Source: Pedobacter sp.
GTDB taxonomy: Bacteria; Bacteroidota; Bacteroidia; Sphingobacteriales; Sphingobacteriaceae
Reading direction: 5' to 3'
Assembly (NCBI GenBank): GCA_004295885.1
Contig: SEDG01000191.1
Location: 1-6,831 of the forward strand
Length of the DNA: 6,831 nucleotides
Part shown: in pieces, positions 5,592 through 6,831 of the stretch
Layout of the letters: each line of letters begins with the position of its first letter
How positions within the stretch are numbered: the stretch's first letter is position 1
Program-made: the position numbers and the translations under genes
The notes under the pieces: model-generated
The model's input: the letters and a program-made list of their open reading frames with translations, nothing else
What the model was told of the DNA's origin: nothing
Database searches by the model: none

Positions 5592-6365
5592 ATGATAAAG
5601 AAACACATCATTCCATGTACGGTAATTTTAACATTACTGGTTATGGCGCAAGTGTTTGCTTACACACTACCAACAGTAAAAAAAAGTCTAAAGAACAACA
5701 ATCTCACCACCATAAAAAAAGAAGCTGAAGAGCCAGCATTTACCTTAGCTCAATTAGAATTTGCAGCAGAGACTTTGCCATTGGGCGATACTCGAATTAA
5801 TACCAAAATGAAGAGAATTTTAGCTTCATATGGCTATGAAAATCTGCAGACAAATCGTTTACACCGCAAGGCGGCAGAGTGGTTTCCTATAATAGAACCT
5901 ATTTTAGCAGCTTATGGTATCCCGAACGATTTTAAATATGTTCCCTTAGTTGAGTCTGGGTTACAAGGTGGTACATCTCCAAAAGGTGCGTCTGGTTACT
6001 GGCAATTTATGCCTGGTACAGCTCGTACTTATGGATTAAAAGTTAACGGTAGGGTAGATGAGCGTCAAAACTTAAGGAAATCTACTATTGCAGCCTGTAA
6101 GTACATTAAAGAATTGTATGGTATTTTTGATAGCTGGACTTTAGTTGCAGCTGCCTACAATGTTGGCGATGTACACATGAAAAGGCAAATTAACAAGCAA
6201 AATCAAGACAACTATTTCAAAATGAAATTAAACCGTGAAACAGGTGGATATGTTTACAAATTAATTTCAATGAAAGAAATTTTAGAAAACCCTCAGCGTA
6301 ATGGTTACAAAAGCCAAAAAGCATTTATTGCTTATGTAGCTCCAACAACCGCTACGGTAGAGTAG
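5592..6365 (+). CDS. Secreted lytic transglycosylase, SLT/MltD-like
   Basis: This enzyme cleaves the MurNAc-GlcNAc bond of peptidoglycan to form 1,6-anhydro ends, serving cell-wall turnover in the periplasm. The 257-residue product starts with a signal peptide (MIKKHIIPCTVILTLLVMAQVFA, cleavage near residue 23). The cysteine at 9 precedes the hydrophobic core and does not form a lipobox. A linker follows, then a Slt-type domain from about 95. It has YVPLVESGL with the catalytic Glu at 121, GASGYWQFMPGTARTYGL (132-149), the helix RKSTIAACKYIKELY (162-176) and AAYNVG (187-192). These are the standard family-1 (SLT/MltC-D-type) motifs. MltD proteins often carry C-terminal LysM repeats; this one ends just after the catalytic domain, so wall binding must come from elsewhere. 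It is a stand-alone gene, divergent from the pseudouridine synthase, with its own promoters and terminator. Confidence 0.92.
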   Translation: MIKKHIIPCTVILTLLVMAQVFAYTLPTVKKSLKNNNLTTIKKEAEEPAFTLAQLEFAAETLPLGDTRINTKMKRILASYGYENLQTNRLHRKAAEWFPIIEPILAAYGIPNDFKYVPLVESGLQGGTSPKGASGYWQFMPGTARTYGLKVNGRVDERQNLRKSTIAACKYIKELYGIFDSWTLVAAAYNVGDVHMKRQINKQNQDNYFKMKLNRETGGYVYKLISMKEILENPQRNGYKSQKAFIAYVAPTTATVE

Positions 6366-6385
6366 TTTTAGACTAAATTTACTGT

Positions 6386-6419
6386 AAAGCCATTTCGAGA
6401 AATCGGAATGGCTTTTTTT
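6386..6419 (+). terminator. Rho-independent terminator of the transglycosylase
   Basis: AAAGCCATT (6386-6394) and AATGGCTTT (6407-6415) pair perfectly. The stem extends inward through TCGA/TCGG (one T-G wobble) to a GAAA tetraloop at 6399-6402, giving 13 pairs. Seven Ts at 6413-6419 complete it. It lies 20 bases after the stop codon and is the strongest terminator in the window. Confidence 0.92.
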
Positions 6420-6420
6420 G

Positions 6421-6488
6421 TGCATTACTTGGTGTAAGGCGCCATTGCCAGCTCGTTCCGATAGCTATCGGAAGGCAATCTTAATGCA
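6421..6488. repeat. Nested inverted repeat with an 18-bp perfect palindrome
   Basis: The centre is TTCCGATAGCTATCGGAA (6456-6473), a perfect 18-bp palindrome. Around it ATTGCC (6444-6449) pairs with GGCAAT (6474-6479), and the outermost TGCATTA (6421-6427) pairs with TAATGCA (6482-6488). The CATTGC...GCAATCT layout resembles the element at 570-667, and the two may be diverged members of one intergenic repeat family. The central palindrome could also be a protein-binding site. It directly follows the transglycosylase terminator. Confidence 0.65.
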
Positions 6489-6537
6489 TATTGTTTTTCA
6501 ACTCCTAGATTTGTGTCCTCACCAACTTAAACGCTAC

Positions 6538-6559
6538 AGGCTGGCGGGAACACCAGCCT
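6538..6559. repeat. Short hairpin AGGCTGG...CCAGCCT
   Basis: Perfect 7-bp arms at 6538-6544 and 6553-6559 flank an 8-base loop. The region is richer in G and C than its surroundings, and no T-run follows on the plus strand. It may be part of the same repeat-laden intergenic block, or a regulatory hairpin for the downstream reductase; the sequence does not decide. Confidence 0.45.
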
Positions 6560-6606
6560 AGAAGCAATGGCCTCGAAGCAAAAAAGAAAAAGATTTTGAA
6601 ATAATT

Positions 6607-6622
6607 AATCTGCGAATCTGCG
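6607..6622. repeat. Tandem 8-bp direct repeat AATCTGCG x2
   Basis: Two exact adjacent copies of AATCTGCG (6607-6614 and 6615-6622) lie 27 bases upstream of the reductase start codon. This could be replication slippage or a direct-repeat binding site; nothing else in the sequence discriminates between them. Confidence 0.4.
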
Positions 6623-6648
6623 GCTTATTTTTTAATTTTAGTCGCAAT

Positions 6649-6831
6649 ATGTCTTTGCAAAAACTCCGAGTAATTTCTGTTACCAAACAACCAGCCGAAG
6701 TCATCAAAATTGATTTTGAAACGGTAAATGGAGCAAAGCTGAATTACAAGGCTGGTCAATTTTTATCTTTAGTTTTTCAAGTGTACGGCAAAGAATTAAG
6801 GCGTTCTTATTCTTTTTGTAGTTCGCCAGCT
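6649..6831 (+). CDS. Ferredoxin/flavodoxin-NADP reductase-like protein, N-terminal part (partial)
   Basis: The frame from ATG 6649 stays open to the window edge and gives 61 residues. YKAGQFLSLVF (33-43) followed by RRSYSFCSSPA (51-61) is the beginning of the FAD-binding barrel of the ferredoxin-NADP reductase superfamily. R-S-Y-S (52-55) is the R-x-Y-S flavin-contacting motif, and G-Q-F is the strand before it. Such proteins pass electrons between NAD(P)H, FAD and an iron-sulfur partner; in Bacteroidota the full-length forms often carry a C-terminal 2Fe-2S domain like PaaE. That domain and the NADPH motif lie beyond the window, so the subfamily is open. A TAATTTTA at 6633-6640 is one base off the TAnnTTTG box but has no -33 partner. 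No Shine-Dalgarno sequence is seen. Confidence 0.75.
   Translation, partial: MSLQKLRVISVTKQPAEVIKIDFETVNGAKLNYKAGQFLSLVFQVYGKELRRSYSFCSSPA

Noticed and set aside
5537..5728. 63-codon plus-strand frame rich in His and Lys
   Set aside because: It overlaps the promoter and the start of the transglycosylase in a different frame and shows no coding features.
1..6831. Search for CRISPR arrays, tRNA or rRNA genes, transposases, integrases, toxin-antitoxin or phage-defence genes
   Set aside because: None seen: no regularly spaced long direct repeats, no cloverleaf, and every sizeable frame is accounted for by the genes listed.

Overview
The window looks like a stretch of chromosome from a Bacteroidota bacterium, most likely Sphingobacteriaceae and Pedobacter-like. 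This is an inference from several signs: AT-rich DNA; signal peptides ending in A-Q or A-x-A; promoters of the Bacteroidota TTTG / TAnnTTTG type; weak or absent Shine-Dalgarno sequences at most genes; a bacillithiol-pathway bshA; a pseudouridine synthase with a long Arg/Lys-rich N-terminal tail; and intergenic palindromes of a kind common in such genomes. No mobile element, CRISPR array, RNA gene or defence system is visible.

Layout. Positions 1-546 hold the tail of an unidentified gene abutting, with no gap, a small two-TM membrane protein with a PH-like cytoplasmic domain. A 329-bp gap (547-875) carries a nested palindromic repeat. Next is a secreted coiled-coil protein (876-1349) with a clear intrinsic terminator. 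The bshA gene follows (1491-2535) and is broken: both ends are well preserved, but about 33 codons are missing in the middle and the two halves lie in different frames. It converges on a minus-strand gene for an exported YbhE/Pgl-type beta-propeller lactonase (2662-3756), and four related repeat arms lie between the two genes. Further on, also on the minus strand, is an RluB/RluF-type 23S rRNA pseudouridine synthase (3871-5370) with its own terminator and a repetitive disordered tail. Divergent from it is a secreted MltD-like lytic transglycosylase (5592-6365) with two overlapping Bacteroidota promoter matches, a strong Shine-Dalgarno sequence and a strong terminator. After another repeat-bearing gap, the window ends inside a ferredoxin/flavodoxin-reductase-like flavoprotein (6649 onward).

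The genes are mostly single-gene transcription units with unrelated housekeeping roles: thiol biosynthesis, rRNA modification, peptidoglycan turnover and sugar-lactone metabolism. I see no new multi-gene system. The points most worth a second look are the disrupted bshA, the 13-residue periodic tail of the pseudouridine synthase, and the families of intergenic inverted repeats.
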